NCBI GenBank assembly: GCA_947650915.1
Contig: CANSWY010000001.1
Location: forward strand, 124,001-188,000
DNA: 64,000 nucleotides
Direction of reading: 5' to 3'
From: an uncultured Eggerthellaceae bacterium
GTDB taxonomy: Bacteria > Actinomycetota > Coriobacteriia > Coriobacteriales > Eggerthellaceae
The position numbers and the translations under genes were made by a program. The notes beneath the pieces are model-generated. The model was given only the letters and a program-made list of their open reading frames with translations, had not been told where the DNA came from and ran no database searches. Below, one piece after another: positions 27,512-35,835 of this stretch. Numbering within the stretch: position 1 is the first letter of the stretch; every line of letters begins with the position of its first letter.

Positions 27512-29737
27512 ATGCCCAGCTTGTTCGAAAACATCGTCTATCACGTTCGCTGCTCCATAAGAGCGAATGAGACGTCCATCCGGCATATCGCGAAATGCGC
27601 TGCCCTCATCGTTTGCATCGCGTTGGCGCTGGAGGTGTTCGTCTTCAACTTCAATTTCTATGCCAGCGCCGGCTACGACACCATCAACTTGAAGAACCGC
27701 ATCGATCTTCGGCAGGGGTCTGACGACGCCTTTCGCATGACAGCGGTGGATCATGAGGTGGAATTCCAGAATCTGAACACGGTGGTGCACAACATAAAGG
27801 TGGATTTCGATCACAGCCAGCCAGCGCAAGTGCTCACCTTGAAGATCCAGTTCACCGATGAGGCCCATGCCACCTATTTCGACAGCACTGAATACACCGA
27901 GGGTGTCCCTTTGGTGGAAGTATCCACCATGTCGGACGAGAGCAAGCTCATCAATCTCAACGCCACCGGGGCGATCAACAACCTCAAGATCGAACTGGTG
28001 GGGGACGACATCTCTTATCCTGTGCGCGTGAACACCATCTATCTGAACGCGCACCATCCTTTCCGCTTCAGCAGCTTGCGCTTCGCTCTTGCCCTGGGCG
28101 TGCTCACGCTCATCTGTCTGTTCCGTCCTTCTTCCTTCATCTATCGGATGCGGTTGCGTCACGATCCGGTCCGTTCACGCGTCTCCATCGCAGTCGCAGT
28201 GGCTATCGAGTGCGCGCTCTGCGCTGCCTTTCTTTTCTACGGATCGAACATGGTGGGAGTGGCCACGTCCACGTACAACTACGGGGAGTGGGACGGCGTC
28301 TCTTTGGTCAACAGTTTCGAAGTGGGCGGCGACAACGCCCAGCAATATGCTGAATTGGCCAAGTCGCTTTCTCAGGGAAAGCTCTATCTGGAGGAGGAGC
28401 CGCCTGAGTGGTTGAAGGAGATGGACAATCCTTACGACAAGGGCGCGCGCGATGAGGCGCAGAAAGAGACAGGAGAGGAATACCTTTTCGATGTGGCCTA
28501 TCATGATGGCCATTACTATGTGTACTTCGGCATCGTGCCCGTGCTGGTGTTCTACTTGCCGTTCTATCTGTTGACCGGCTCCCCCTTCCCCACGGCGCTG
28601 GGCGTGCTCATCGCCTGCATCCTGTTCGTGTGCGGCGCTTCCGCGTTGTTGGACCGATTCGCGCGCCACCATTTCGAACGGGTCTCATTGGGCATCTATC
28701 TCATCGTGCAGATCGCGCTCGTGTCCGGTTGCGGAATGCTGTATCTGTTGAAGTTCCCCACGTTCTATTCGCTTCCCATCGCCTGTGGGTTGATGTTCAG
28801 CGTGTGGGGGCTGTACTTCTGGATGTGCGGCCGGGGTTCTTCTGCGCGATGCGCGTTCTTCGTGGCAGGGTCTGCCTGCATGGCTCTGGTGGCCGGGTGC
28901 CGTCCGCAGCTTCTGCTCTTGTCGTTGCTGGCATTCCCGCTCTTCTGGCGTCCTTACATCACGAAGCGCCGCATCCTGACGAGGGAAGGCGCCCGCGAGT
29001 TCATCTGCCTCATCGCGCCATATGTGGTGGTGGCTGTGCTCATCATGGCCTACAACCATGCACGCTTCGGCAGCTTCACGGATTTTGGGGCGAATTACAA
29101 TCTCACGGTGAATGACATGACCCAGCGTGGTTGGATGATGGGACGAATCGCGCCAGCGCTCTTCGCCTATTTCTTCCAGACACCGGAGACCGTGGGCGTC
29201 TTTCCGTTCCTTCAACCGGTGCCGTTCGATACCACCTACATGGGACAGACCATAAAAGAGGCAACGTTCGGTGGCATCTTCTGGTGCTATCCGGTGCTCT
29301 GGGTGCTCTTTTTCGCGCGGCCGCTCTTGGCGCTCAGGAACGCCCAGCGCTCCACCAAGACCATCACCGGCGTGATATTCGTGCTGCTCTTCTCAGGGGT
29401 GGCCATCGCTATCGTGGATGCCGAGATGGCTGGCATCTTGCAACGTTATTACGCCGATTTCAGCGTGATGTTCTTGTCAGCTGTAGTGCTGCTCGTCTTC
29501 ATCGCGAACGAGAACATCGAGGACGCTCCTGCTGTTCGGGGCTCCTTGATGCGGCAGCGGGGGACAGCCAGGCCCATCAAGGCTCGTTCGCTGCTCACCA
29601 AGACGCTCATCGTGCTGGTGGCCATCGGGGTGGTGTACAGCGCTCTGCTGTGCTTCACGCCGGAGACCGGATGGTATTCGGACATCTATCCGTGGGCATA
29701 CCATGATCTTTTGGAGACCTTCCAGTTCTGGACGTGA
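27512..29737 (+). CDS. Large membrane protein resembling GT-C glycosyltransferases
   Basis: 741 residues. A first membrane helix near residues 28-48 (AALIVCIALALEVFVFNF), a soluble outer beta-rich domain to about residue 190, then about ten to twelve further hydrophobic helices. After the third helix comes an outer loop with EWDGVSLVNSFEVGGDNAQQ, YAELAKSLSQGKLYL, and HYYVYFGIVPVLVFYLPFYL. An acidic residue before a Y..LA.SL..G.L pattern is a hallmark of GT-C type transferases that use polyprenyl-linked sugars. Function is therefore inferred as cell-surface glycan synthesis. No ribosome binding site is seen; the -10 box is 8 bases upstream. Confidence 0.6.
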   Translation: MPSLFENIVYHVRCSIRANETSIRHIAKCAALIVCIALALEVFVFNFNFYASAGYDTINLKNRIDLRQGSDDAFRMTAVDHEVEFQNLNTVVHNIKVDFDHSQPAQVLTLKIQFTDEAHATYFDSTEYTEGVPLVEVSTMSDESKLINLNATGAINNLKIELVGDDISYPVRVNTIYLNAHHPFRFSSLRFALALGVLTLICLFRPSSFIYRMRLRHDPVRSRVSIAVAVAIECALCAAFLFYGSNMVGVATSTYNYGEWDGVSLVNSFEVGGDNAQQYAELAKSLSQGKLYLEEEPPEWLKEMDNPYDKGARDEAQKETGEEYLFDVAYHDGHYYVYFGIVPVLVFYLPFYLLTGSPFPTALGVLIACILFVCGASALLDRFARHHFERVSLGIYLIVQIALVSGCGMLYLLKFPTFYSLPIACGLMFSVWGLYFWMCGRGSSARCAFFVAGSACMALVAGCRPQLLLLSLLAFPLFWRPYITKRRILTREGAREFICLIAPYVVVAVLIMAYNHARFGSFTDFGANYNLTVNDMTQRGWMMGRIAPALFAYFFQTPETVGVFPFLQPVPFDTTYMGQTIKEATFGGIFWCYPVLWVLFFARPLLALRNAQRSTKTITGVIFVLLFSGVAIAIVDAEMAGILQRYYADFSVMFLSAVVLLVFIANENIEDAPAVRGSLMRQRGTARPIKARSLLTKTLIVLVAIGVVYSALLCFTPETGWYSDIYPWAYHDLLETFQFWT

Positions 29738-29805
29738 GGGTGTAGATGCGCCTGCGTCCTTTAGAATGGAATGCAGGCAACCAATGGAATGAGAGGATGG
29801 CTTGA

Positions 29806-30540
29806 ATGGAGTTCATCATCGCAGAAGATTACGAGGGAATGAGCAGGGCTGCTGCTGATGTGGTGGCAGGGGTGATGGCTGATGATCCTTCGTGCGTGCT
29901 GGGCTTGGCCACAGGTTCCACGCCCATCGGCATGTACGCCTGCCTGGCGGATGACTGCGCTCAGGGCAAGATCTCCTTCAAGGATGTGACCACATTCAAT
30001 CTGGACGAGTACGTGGGGCTTCCGGGCACTCATGACCAGAGCTATCGGTACTTCATGGACGAGAACCTCTTCAACAAGGTGGATGTCAACAAGACGTCCA
30101 CGCATCTTCCCGATGGATGCGCTGGGAATCTTGACCAGATGTGCGCTGAATATGAAGCGCAGATCCAGCAGGCGGGCGGCGTGGATATCCAAGTGCTCGG
30201 CATCGGGCACAACGGCCACATCGGCTTCAACGAGCCGTGCGAAGATTTTCCGGTGGCAACGCATCCGGTGGATCTCACGGAGAGCACCATCAACGCCAAC
30301 AGCCGTCTGTTCGATGACGTGGCGGATGTCCCCCGCCGTGCGGTCACCATGGGCATAGGAACCATCATGAAGGCGCACAAGGTGCTGGTCGTGGCGAATG
30401 GCAGTGGGAAGGCGGCTATTGTCAAAGAGGCCTTCACGGGGCCTGTGGTGCCCTCTGTGCCCGCATCGGTGCTGCAACTGCATCCGGATGTGACCATCGT
30501 GTTGGATTCAGAGGCAGCGTCAGAGCTGGAGCTGATGTAA
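29806..30540 (+). CDS. nagB: Glucosamine-6-phosphate deaminase
   Basis: Converts glucosamine 6-phosphate to fructose 6-phosphate and ammonia; 244 residues, the short form without the C-terminal regulatory tail of the E. coli enzyme. LGLATGSTPIGMY, FNLDEYVGL (catalytic Asp), GIGHNGHIGFNEP (catalytic His). TAGAAT at 29762-29767 may be its -10 box and GAGAGGATGG its ribosome binding site. It faces the lyase-transporter operon across a shared terminator. Confidence 0.95.
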   Translation: MEFIIAEDYEGMSRAAADVVAGVMADDPSCVLGLATGSTPIGMYACLADDCAQGKISFKDVTTFNLDEYVGLPGTHDQSYRYFMDENLFNKVDVNKTSTHLPDGCAGNLDQMCAEYEAQIQQAGGVDIQVLGIGHNGHIGFNEPCEDFPVATHPVDLTESTINANSRLFDDVADVPRRAVTMGIGTIMKAHKVLVVANGSGKAAIVKEAFTGPVVPSVPASVLQLHPDVTIVLDSEAASELELM

Positions 30541-30578
30541 CTCCTCCAAAAAGCACTTTGATTCTTCAAGTCAAGAAA

Positions 30579-30614
30579 ATGAAAAGGGGCTCCGCTTGCG
30601 GAGCCCCTTTTCAT
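30579..30614. terminator. Bidirectional terminator between nagB and the lyase operon
   Basis: A perfect inverted repeat with 17-base arms (30579-30595 and 30598-30614) and a TT loop; A-rich on one side and T-rich on the other, so it works for both convergent units. Its last base is part of the lyase stop codon. Confidence 0.9.
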
Positions 30615-31585
30615 CAGCAGTCCCAATCGAAATTGATGAGCGAATCTTTCGGCACCATGCCCTGTTTACGGAGCACTTGCACGATGGAGCGCACATCGTC
30701 TCCCGTGAGGGCTTGGACAGGTTCGCGCATCTGGTTCGTGTTGAAGATGCCCATCTGCCAGAGCGCCGTCTTGAAAGCGCCCACGCCAGCTCCGAAGCCG
30801 ACGGTGGCTGTCACTTTGCGCGTCATCATCATGAGACGCGCCAGATGGTCTTGGATCTTGGTTACGCGTCCCCAATCACCGGCCTTGGCTGCATTCCACT
30901 GTTCCACATATGCATGAGGATCGATGTTGGCAAGGCCAGGGACCGATCCGTCGGCACCGCCCAGGAGCGCCCCGTCAACGACCACCTCATGACCTGAGAG
31001 CAGTTGCAGTGGATGCCCTGCATCTTCATTTTCCAGCACGAGCCAGCGGAATGTGACGTCATCGCCAGAGGAATCCTTCACACCCTGGATGACACCGTCC
31101 TTGCCCAAGCGGATGAGCATGTTCGGATCCAGCTTGGTATGGACGCTCACTGGCAGGTCATAGGCGAACAGCGGCAGATCCGTGTGCTCCCGGATTTGGC
31201 GGAAGTGCCGTTCGTTCTCATGCGGGCCGCCCAGCGCGTAGAAGGGAGCTGTGGCAACCAGAGCATCTATAGGGTAGCGGGAGACGCGCTTCGCTTGGTC
31301 TATCACTCGCATGGTCTCCATGTCGATGATGCCCACGAGCACCGGCACGCGCCCGGCCACGATGTCCAGCGCCACTTCGATGACCTCCAAGCGCTGCTCA
31401 TCCGTCAAAAAGACCACTTCGCCGCTTGAGCCGAGGAAGAACAGACCTGTCACGCCTGCATCGATCATGCGGTCTATGCTCACGCGGAAAGCGTCTCGAT
31501 CGAGGCTGCGATCCCCTTTGAGCGGAATGATGACCGGCGGGATGACGCCGCTGAATCGCGACAAGTCAGTATCATGCATCGGCAT
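30614..31585 (-). CDS. DapA/NanA-family lyase, probable N-acetylneuraminate lyase
   Basis: 323 residues, class I aldolase of the dihydrodipicolinate synthase / N-acetylneuraminate lyase family. GSSGE at 52-56, Tyr142 in LFAYDLP, Schiff-base Lys170 in GVKDSSG. It is not dapA-like in context: it ends an operon with a sugar or peptide importer and faces nagB, which favours sialic acid cleavage to N-acetylmannosamine and pyruvate. Start ATG 31585 has AGGAG at 31597-31593 and overlaps the preceding stop by 14 bases. A 2-keto-3-deoxygluconate-type aldolase cannot be excluded. Confidence 0.75.
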   Translation of the reverse strand: MPMHDTDLSRFSGVIPPVIIPLKGDRSLDRDAFRVSIDRMIDAGVTGLFFLGSSGEVVFLTDEQRLEVIEVALDIVAGRVPVLVGIIDMETMRVIDQAKRVSRYPIDALVATAPFYALGGPHENERHFRQIREHTDLPLFAYDLPVSVHTKLDPNMLIRLGKDGVIQGVKDSSGDDVTFRWLVLENEDAGHPLQLLSGHEVVVDGALLGGADGSVPGLANIDPHAYVEQWNAAKAGDWGRVTKIQDHLARLMMMTRKVTATVGFGAGVGAFKTALWQMGIFNTNQMREPVQALTGDDVRSIVQVLRKQGMVPKDSLINFDWDC

Positions 31586-32582
31586 TCTGCATCTCCTGTT
31601 CACTGAGGTCGGGATGGAGGAGGGAGGGGGCTGCACCCAAGAGGAGCTTCGTGTAATCATCCTTCGGGTCATTGAAAACCTGTGCAGCAGTTCCTTCTTC
31701 CACAGCCAGACCGCCATTCATGACGATGATCCTGTCAGAGATGTAGCGGACGGTCTGGATGTCATGGCTGATGAAGACCATCGCCAGCCCCAGCTCCTTC
31801 TTGAGGTCCATCAACAGGTTCAGGATCTGCGCGCGAACGGACACGTCAAGGGCGCTGGTGGGCTCGTCGGCGATGATGGCGTCCGGCTTCAAGGAAAGGG
31901 CGCGAGCGATGGCGACGCGCTGGCGCTGTCCGCCTGACAGCTGGCTGGGCAGCGCGTCCAGCGCGGATTCAGGCAGGCCCACCATGCCGATGAGGTCATG
32001 CACGCGCGCCTCGCGTTCTTCCGGAGTGCCCACCTTGTGCACGATCATGGGATCCATCAGCTGGTCGTGCACCGTCATGCGGGCATTGAGCGCAGTGGCC
32101 GGGTCTTGGAAGACGACGGAGATCACGCGTCCGATGGTGCGGCGGTCGGCCGCGGTGCGGTTCGTGACGTCCTTGCCTTTGAAGTAGACCTTGCCGGATG
32201 TGGGCGCTTGCAGGCCGCACATGACGTTCGCCGTGGTGGATTTTCCGCAGCCGGATTCACCCACGATGCCGATGGTCTCGCCGGGCCAGAGCCTCAAGGT
32301 GAGGCCGCGGACGGCATGGACCAGATTGGGGTGGAGGATGGAACCGGTGCGCGTTTTGAACGTGACCTTGATGTCGTCCAGGAAGATGATGGGAGTCTGT
32401 CCCTCATGCTCCTTCAAGGACGCATCCTCGGCTGCCTTGACGCGCGCCTCTTCTTGTTCGATGGTTGCCTCATCCGGACCCGCACCGTCCAGTTCCTGAT
32501 GCAGCTTCTCCTGCATGTCCAGGCTCATGGAGGTGGTGGATTCCATGGATTCTTCGGCTTGGGATCTCAGGTCGTTCGTCAT
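31572..32582 (-). CDS. Dpp/Opp-type ABC transporter ATPase (DppF-like)
   Basis: 336 residues. GESGCGKSTTANVMCGLQ (Walker A), [18 protein letters not shown] (signature), AIIADEPTSALDV (Walker B), FISHDIQTVRYISD (H-loop). The first 60 residues are an acidic, low-complexity extension. ATG 32582 overlaps the stop of the fused permease-ATPase (ATGA). Second ATPase of the heteromeric importer. Confidence 0.92.
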   Translation of the reverse strand: MTNDLRSQAEESMESTTSMSLDMQEKLHQELDGAGPDEATIEQEEARVKAAEDASLKEHEGQTPIIFLDDIKVTFKTRTGSILHPNLVHAVRGLTLRLWPGETIGIVGESGCGKSTTANVMCGLQAPTSGKVYFKGKDVTNRTAADRRTIGRVISVVFQDPATALNARMTVHDQLMDPMIVHKVGTPEEREARVHDLIGMVGLPESALDALPSQLSGGQRQRVAIARALSLKPDAIIADEPTSALDVSVRAQILNLLMDLKKELGLAMVFISHDIQTVRYISDRIIVMNGGLAVEEGTAAQVFNDPKDDYTKLLLGAAPSLLHPDLSEQEMQNADA

Positions 32583-34729
32583 GATAGCTTGTCCGTCCAC
32601 TCGATGGGTCCGCCTGGTGCATAGGGTTGGATGCCCAGTTTGTCCAGTTCGTCATCAGGCAGCTCTGCGTAGTAGTGGTCCGTGTCTCCGGCGCGCTTCA
32701 GGACGGGGTGTTCTGAAGAGACCTTCTCCGGATGGCTGGAGCGCGGCGTGAAGCGGTCTCCCTCGGGGAAATCCTTCGGAGAGGGAACGGAGCCGGGCAC
32801 CTGGTGCAGGCGGTCTCCGCCCGCTTCGATGGAGAGGACCGAACCCAAAAGGCCGCGCGTGTATTCGTGGATGGGATTCGTCAGAATCTCCGTGACAGGA
32901 CCCTGCTCCACCACCTGTCCTGCGTACATGACCGTGATGGAATTGGCCACTTCAGCAACCAGTGCAAGGTCATGGCTCACGAACACCATGGCGAAGCCGA
33001 GCTCTTCTTGCAGGCGGTTCAAGAGATCCACCACCTGTTTCTGCACCGTCACGTCAAGGGCGGTGGTGGGCTCGTCCGCGATGATGACCTTCGGATCGCG
33101 CGTGAGCGCCATGGCAATGAGCACGCGCTGGCGCTGGCCGCCGGAAAGCTCATGCGGATACGAATCCAGGGTGCGCTGCGGGTCAAGGCCTACCAGTTCC
33201 AGAAGCTCTTCTGCACTGCGCGTCCCTCCGCGCTTGGTGAGCTGCTTCATCTGGGACTTGATGAGCATGGAGGGATTCAAGGAGGAGAGCGCGTCCTGGT
33301 AGATCATGGCGATCTCACGACCGCGCAGCTGGTTCATCTGGCGGTCGGAGAGCTCCAGCAGGTTCTGACCGTTGTAGACGATCTCACCGGATATCTTCGC
33401 CTTCTTGTCGAGCAAGCCCATGATGGCAAGGGAAGTGATGGATTTGCCGCAGCCGGATTCGCCCACGAGGCCCATCGTCTGGCGCGGGCGCACGACGAAG
33501 CTGACGTTGTCCACCACGTTCACATCACCGTGGCGCGGGAACTGGATGCAGAGGTCCTTGACTTCCAGAATGGGGGGCACGCTGGTGTCCGCTGAGAAGC
33601 GGTCGGAGCGTTTCGCCTCCATTGCGCGCAGGGCATCCAGGCGCTTCTCCAGCATCTCGGCCTGGGCGGCGTAAGCCAGCTTCGGGTCGGCCACCATGCG
33701 GTCGGCCTCGCGGTTGCTGGCGAGCTTGTCATCGCCTGCGGCGACCGGTGCCTTCGCAGGTGCCGCCATGGCGTCAGTGATGCCCTCAGAGAAAATGTTC
33801 AGGCAGAGCACGGTGATCATGATGGCGAGGCCTGGATAGAGCGCCTGCCACCAGCGTCCGGCCAGCACGCCGTCGCGCGCATCAGCCAAGATGTTGCCCC
33901 AGGTGGGCGTGGGCTCAGGAATGCCGGCAGAGATGAATGACAGCGACGCTTCGAAGACGATGGCGTCCGCCACCAGCACGATGGTGAACACGAGCACCGG
34001 AGCGATGCAATTCCTGATGACGTGCTTCACCAAGATCCAGTTCGCGCGCGCACCGGAGACGATGACGGCTCGGACGTAGTCCTGATTGTATTCGCTCATG
34101 ACGTTCGCGCGCACGATTCGGGCGATCTGCGGGATGTAGAGGAAGCCGATGGCGAAGATGAGCGAAGGCAGCGAATTGCCGAACACGATGACGAACGTGG
34201 CAGCCAGCGCGATGCCGGGGAAGGACATGATGATGTCCAGGATGCGCATGATCAGGTTGGAGAGCCATGAGCGCACGACCGCTGCCAGAGAACCGATGAT
34301 GGAGCCGATCACCAGCGCGAAGAGCGTGGCGCCCAAGCCGATCACCAGCGAATAGCGCGCGCCGTACATCATGCGGGAGAGCACATCGCGGCCCTTGTCG
34401 TCAGTGCCGAAGGGGAACTGCGCGTCAGGCGCTTGGCGGGCCGTGAAGATCTCATAAGGATTGTGCGGGGCCAGGAAGTTCGCGAACACGGCTACCAGCA
34501 CGATGAGCACGAGCACCACCAAGGATATGCGCGCCCCGATGGTCATGGAGTTCCAGCGACGGAAGCGCACTTTTCCCTCAAGCTTCTTGGTGGTCTTTTC
34601 GCGGAGCTTCGGGCTTTCAGAGGACGGGATCTTCGGTGTGGGGCCAGAACCGCCGGCACCTTGCGCCAGCAGCTCGTCCCGGTTGGAGTCATCTACATGC
34701 GTGGTCAATTTCGGTTCCATTCCAGCCAT
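32579..34729 (-). CDS. Fused ABC permease and ATPase (DppC-DppD fusion)
   Basis: 716 residues. About residues 1-60 are a polar N-terminus; 65-320 are a DppC-type permease with six helices and the EAA loop (VRAVIVSGARANWILVKHV); a linker of about 60 residues rich in Ala and charge; then 390-640 a full ATPase with GESGCGKSITSLAIMG, YPHELSGGQRQRVLIAMAL, VIIADEPTTALDV; and a C-terminal oligopeptide-ATPase tail. ATG 34729 sits 8 bases after AAGGAG at 34743-34738. No frameshift is seen at the junction, so the fusion is genuine. From memory, the SatC component of the Haemophilus ducreyi sialic acid transporter has the same permease-ATPase layout. Confidence 0.92.
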   Translation of the reverse strand: MAGMEPKLTTHVDDSNRDELLAQGAGGSGPTPKIPSSESPKLREKTTKKLEGKVRFRRWNSMTIGARISLVVLVLIVLVAVFANFLAPHNPYEIFTARQAPDAQFPFGTDDKGRDVLSRMMYGARYSLVIGLGATLFALVIGSIIGSLAAVVRSWLSNLIMRILDIIMSFPGIALAATFVIVFGNSLPSLIFAIGFLYIPQIARIVRANVMSEYNQDYVRAVIVSGARANWILVKHVIRNCIAPVLVFTIVLVADAIVFEASLSFISAGIPEPTPTWGNILADARDGVLAGRWWQALYPGLAIMITVLCLNIFSEGITDAMAAPAKAPVAAGDDKLASNREADRMVADPKLAYAAQAEMLEKRLDALRAMEAKRSDRFSADTSVPPILEVKDLCIQFPRHGDVNVVDNVSFVVRPRQTMGLVGESGCGKSITSLAIMGLLDKKAKISGEIVYNGQNLLELSDRQMNQLRGREIAMIYQDALSSLNPSMLIKSQMKQLTKRGGTRSAEELLELVGLDPQRTLDSYPHELSGGQRQRVLIAMALTRDPKVIIADEPTTALDVTVQKQVVDLLNRLQEELGFAMVFVSHDLALVAEVANSITVMYAGQVVEQGPVTEILTNPIHEYTRGLLGSVLSIEAGGDRLHQVPGSVPSPKDFPEGDRFTPRSSHPEKVSSEHPVLKRAGDTDHYYAELPDDELDKLGIQPYAPGGPIEWTDKLS

Positions 34730-34731
34730 GA

Positions 34732-35679
34732 TCACACGCTCCTTATCCGGGGGTCGATGAGGATGTAGAGCATGTCGACGATGATATTGATGATGATGAA
34801 CGCCACTGCAACGGTGAGGACCACCCCTTGCACCAGATACAGGTAATTCGATTGTATGCCAGAGACGATGGCCATGCCCATGCCGGGCAGGTTGAAGATC
34901 ACCTCGATGATGACGGCGCCGCCGATGAGGTAGCCGATGCGCAGGCCCAAGACTGTCACCGGCGTGATGAGGGCGTTGCGCAGCACGTTGCGCGCCACCA
35001 CCACGGCCTTCGGGATGCCGAAGCCGAGGGCGGTGCGCACGTAGTCTTTGTCAAGCTCCTCCACCATGGAGGTGCGGACGACGCGGGTGAGCTGGCCGGC
35101 CACCGGCACGCCCAGCGAGATGGCAGGCAGCAGCATGCGCATGAACCAGCCGCCCGGATCGACCATGAAATCAGGCAGCTTGCCTGACGCTGGCAGCACG
35201 CCCTGGAACGCCAAGATCAGCAGGACCGCCAGCCAGAAGGAGGGCGTGGCGATGCAGGCGATGGAGAACACGCGGATGATCTGATCGGGCCACTTGTCCC
35301 GGTAGAGCGCAGACACCACGCCCAAGATGATGGCCACGATGACGCCGAAGATCAGTCCCATGAAGGTGAGCTGCAGCGTGATCGGGAGCGCTTCCATGAC
35401 GCGTTCGGTGACAGAGGCCTCTGAGGCGCCATAGGTGCCCAAGTCTCCGTGCGTGAGCCCCAGCAAGAAGTTCCCGTACTGGACGATGATGGGGTCATTC
35501 AGTCCGTTCATCTGGCGGTAGACGGCCGCCTGTTCTTCCGTTGCGTTCTCTCCCAGGACCGAATAGGCAGGATCGATGGGGGAGAGCGACATGATGAAGA
35601 ACACGAGGATGGTGACGCCCAGGATCATCACCGGCAGCCAGAGTATGCGGTTGCCTATGAGTCTCAGCAGGTTGTTCAC
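34732..35679 (-). CDS. Dpp/Opp-type ABC permease (DppB-like)
   Basis: 315 residues, six membrane helices. N-terminal helix ILWLPVMILGVTILVFFIMSL, the SPIDPA segment, and EAA loop YVRTALGFGIPKAVVVARNVLRNALIT. Start GTG 35679 is chosen because GAGGAGG lies just upstream; the frame could open earlier but that part is not membrane-permease-like. Partner of the fused protein. Confidence 0.93.
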   Translation of the reverse strand: MNNLLRLIGNRILWLPVMILGVTILVFFIMSLSPIDPAYSVLGENATEEQAAVYRQMNGLNDPIIVQYGNFLLGLTHGDLGTYGASEASVTERVMEALPITLQLTFMGLIFGVIVAIILGVVSALYRDKWPDQIIRVFSIACIATPSFWLAVLLILAFQGVLPASGKLPDFMVDPGGWFMRMLLPAISLGVPVAGQLTRVVRTSMVEELDKDYVRTALGFGIPKAVVVARNVLRNALITPVTVLGLRIGYLIGGAVIIEVIFNLPGMGMAIVSGIQSNYLYLVQGVVLTVAVAFIIINIIVDMLYILIDPRIRSV

Positions 35680-35756
35680 GTGCTCCTCCTCTCTTGACGC
35701 TTTCGCGATTTGCCGATGCATGAGAGTGTACCCCATGCGTGCAGCGTGGATGCGCT

Positions 35757-35793
35757 GCAAAAGAAGAAAGAGCCTGCGGATGCAGGCTCTTTC
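35757..35793 (-). terminator. Intercistronic terminator between binding protein and permease
   Basis: On the minus strand GAAAGAGCCTGC-ATCC-GCAGGCTCTTTC is followed by TTCTTTT. It lies between the binding-protein stop and the DppB-like start, so only part of the transcripts should continue into the permease genes. Confidence 0.82.
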
Positions 35794-35835
35794 AGGCAGG
35801 TCGCGGCTTCCTTTGCAGGAGGCTTTCCAGGAACC

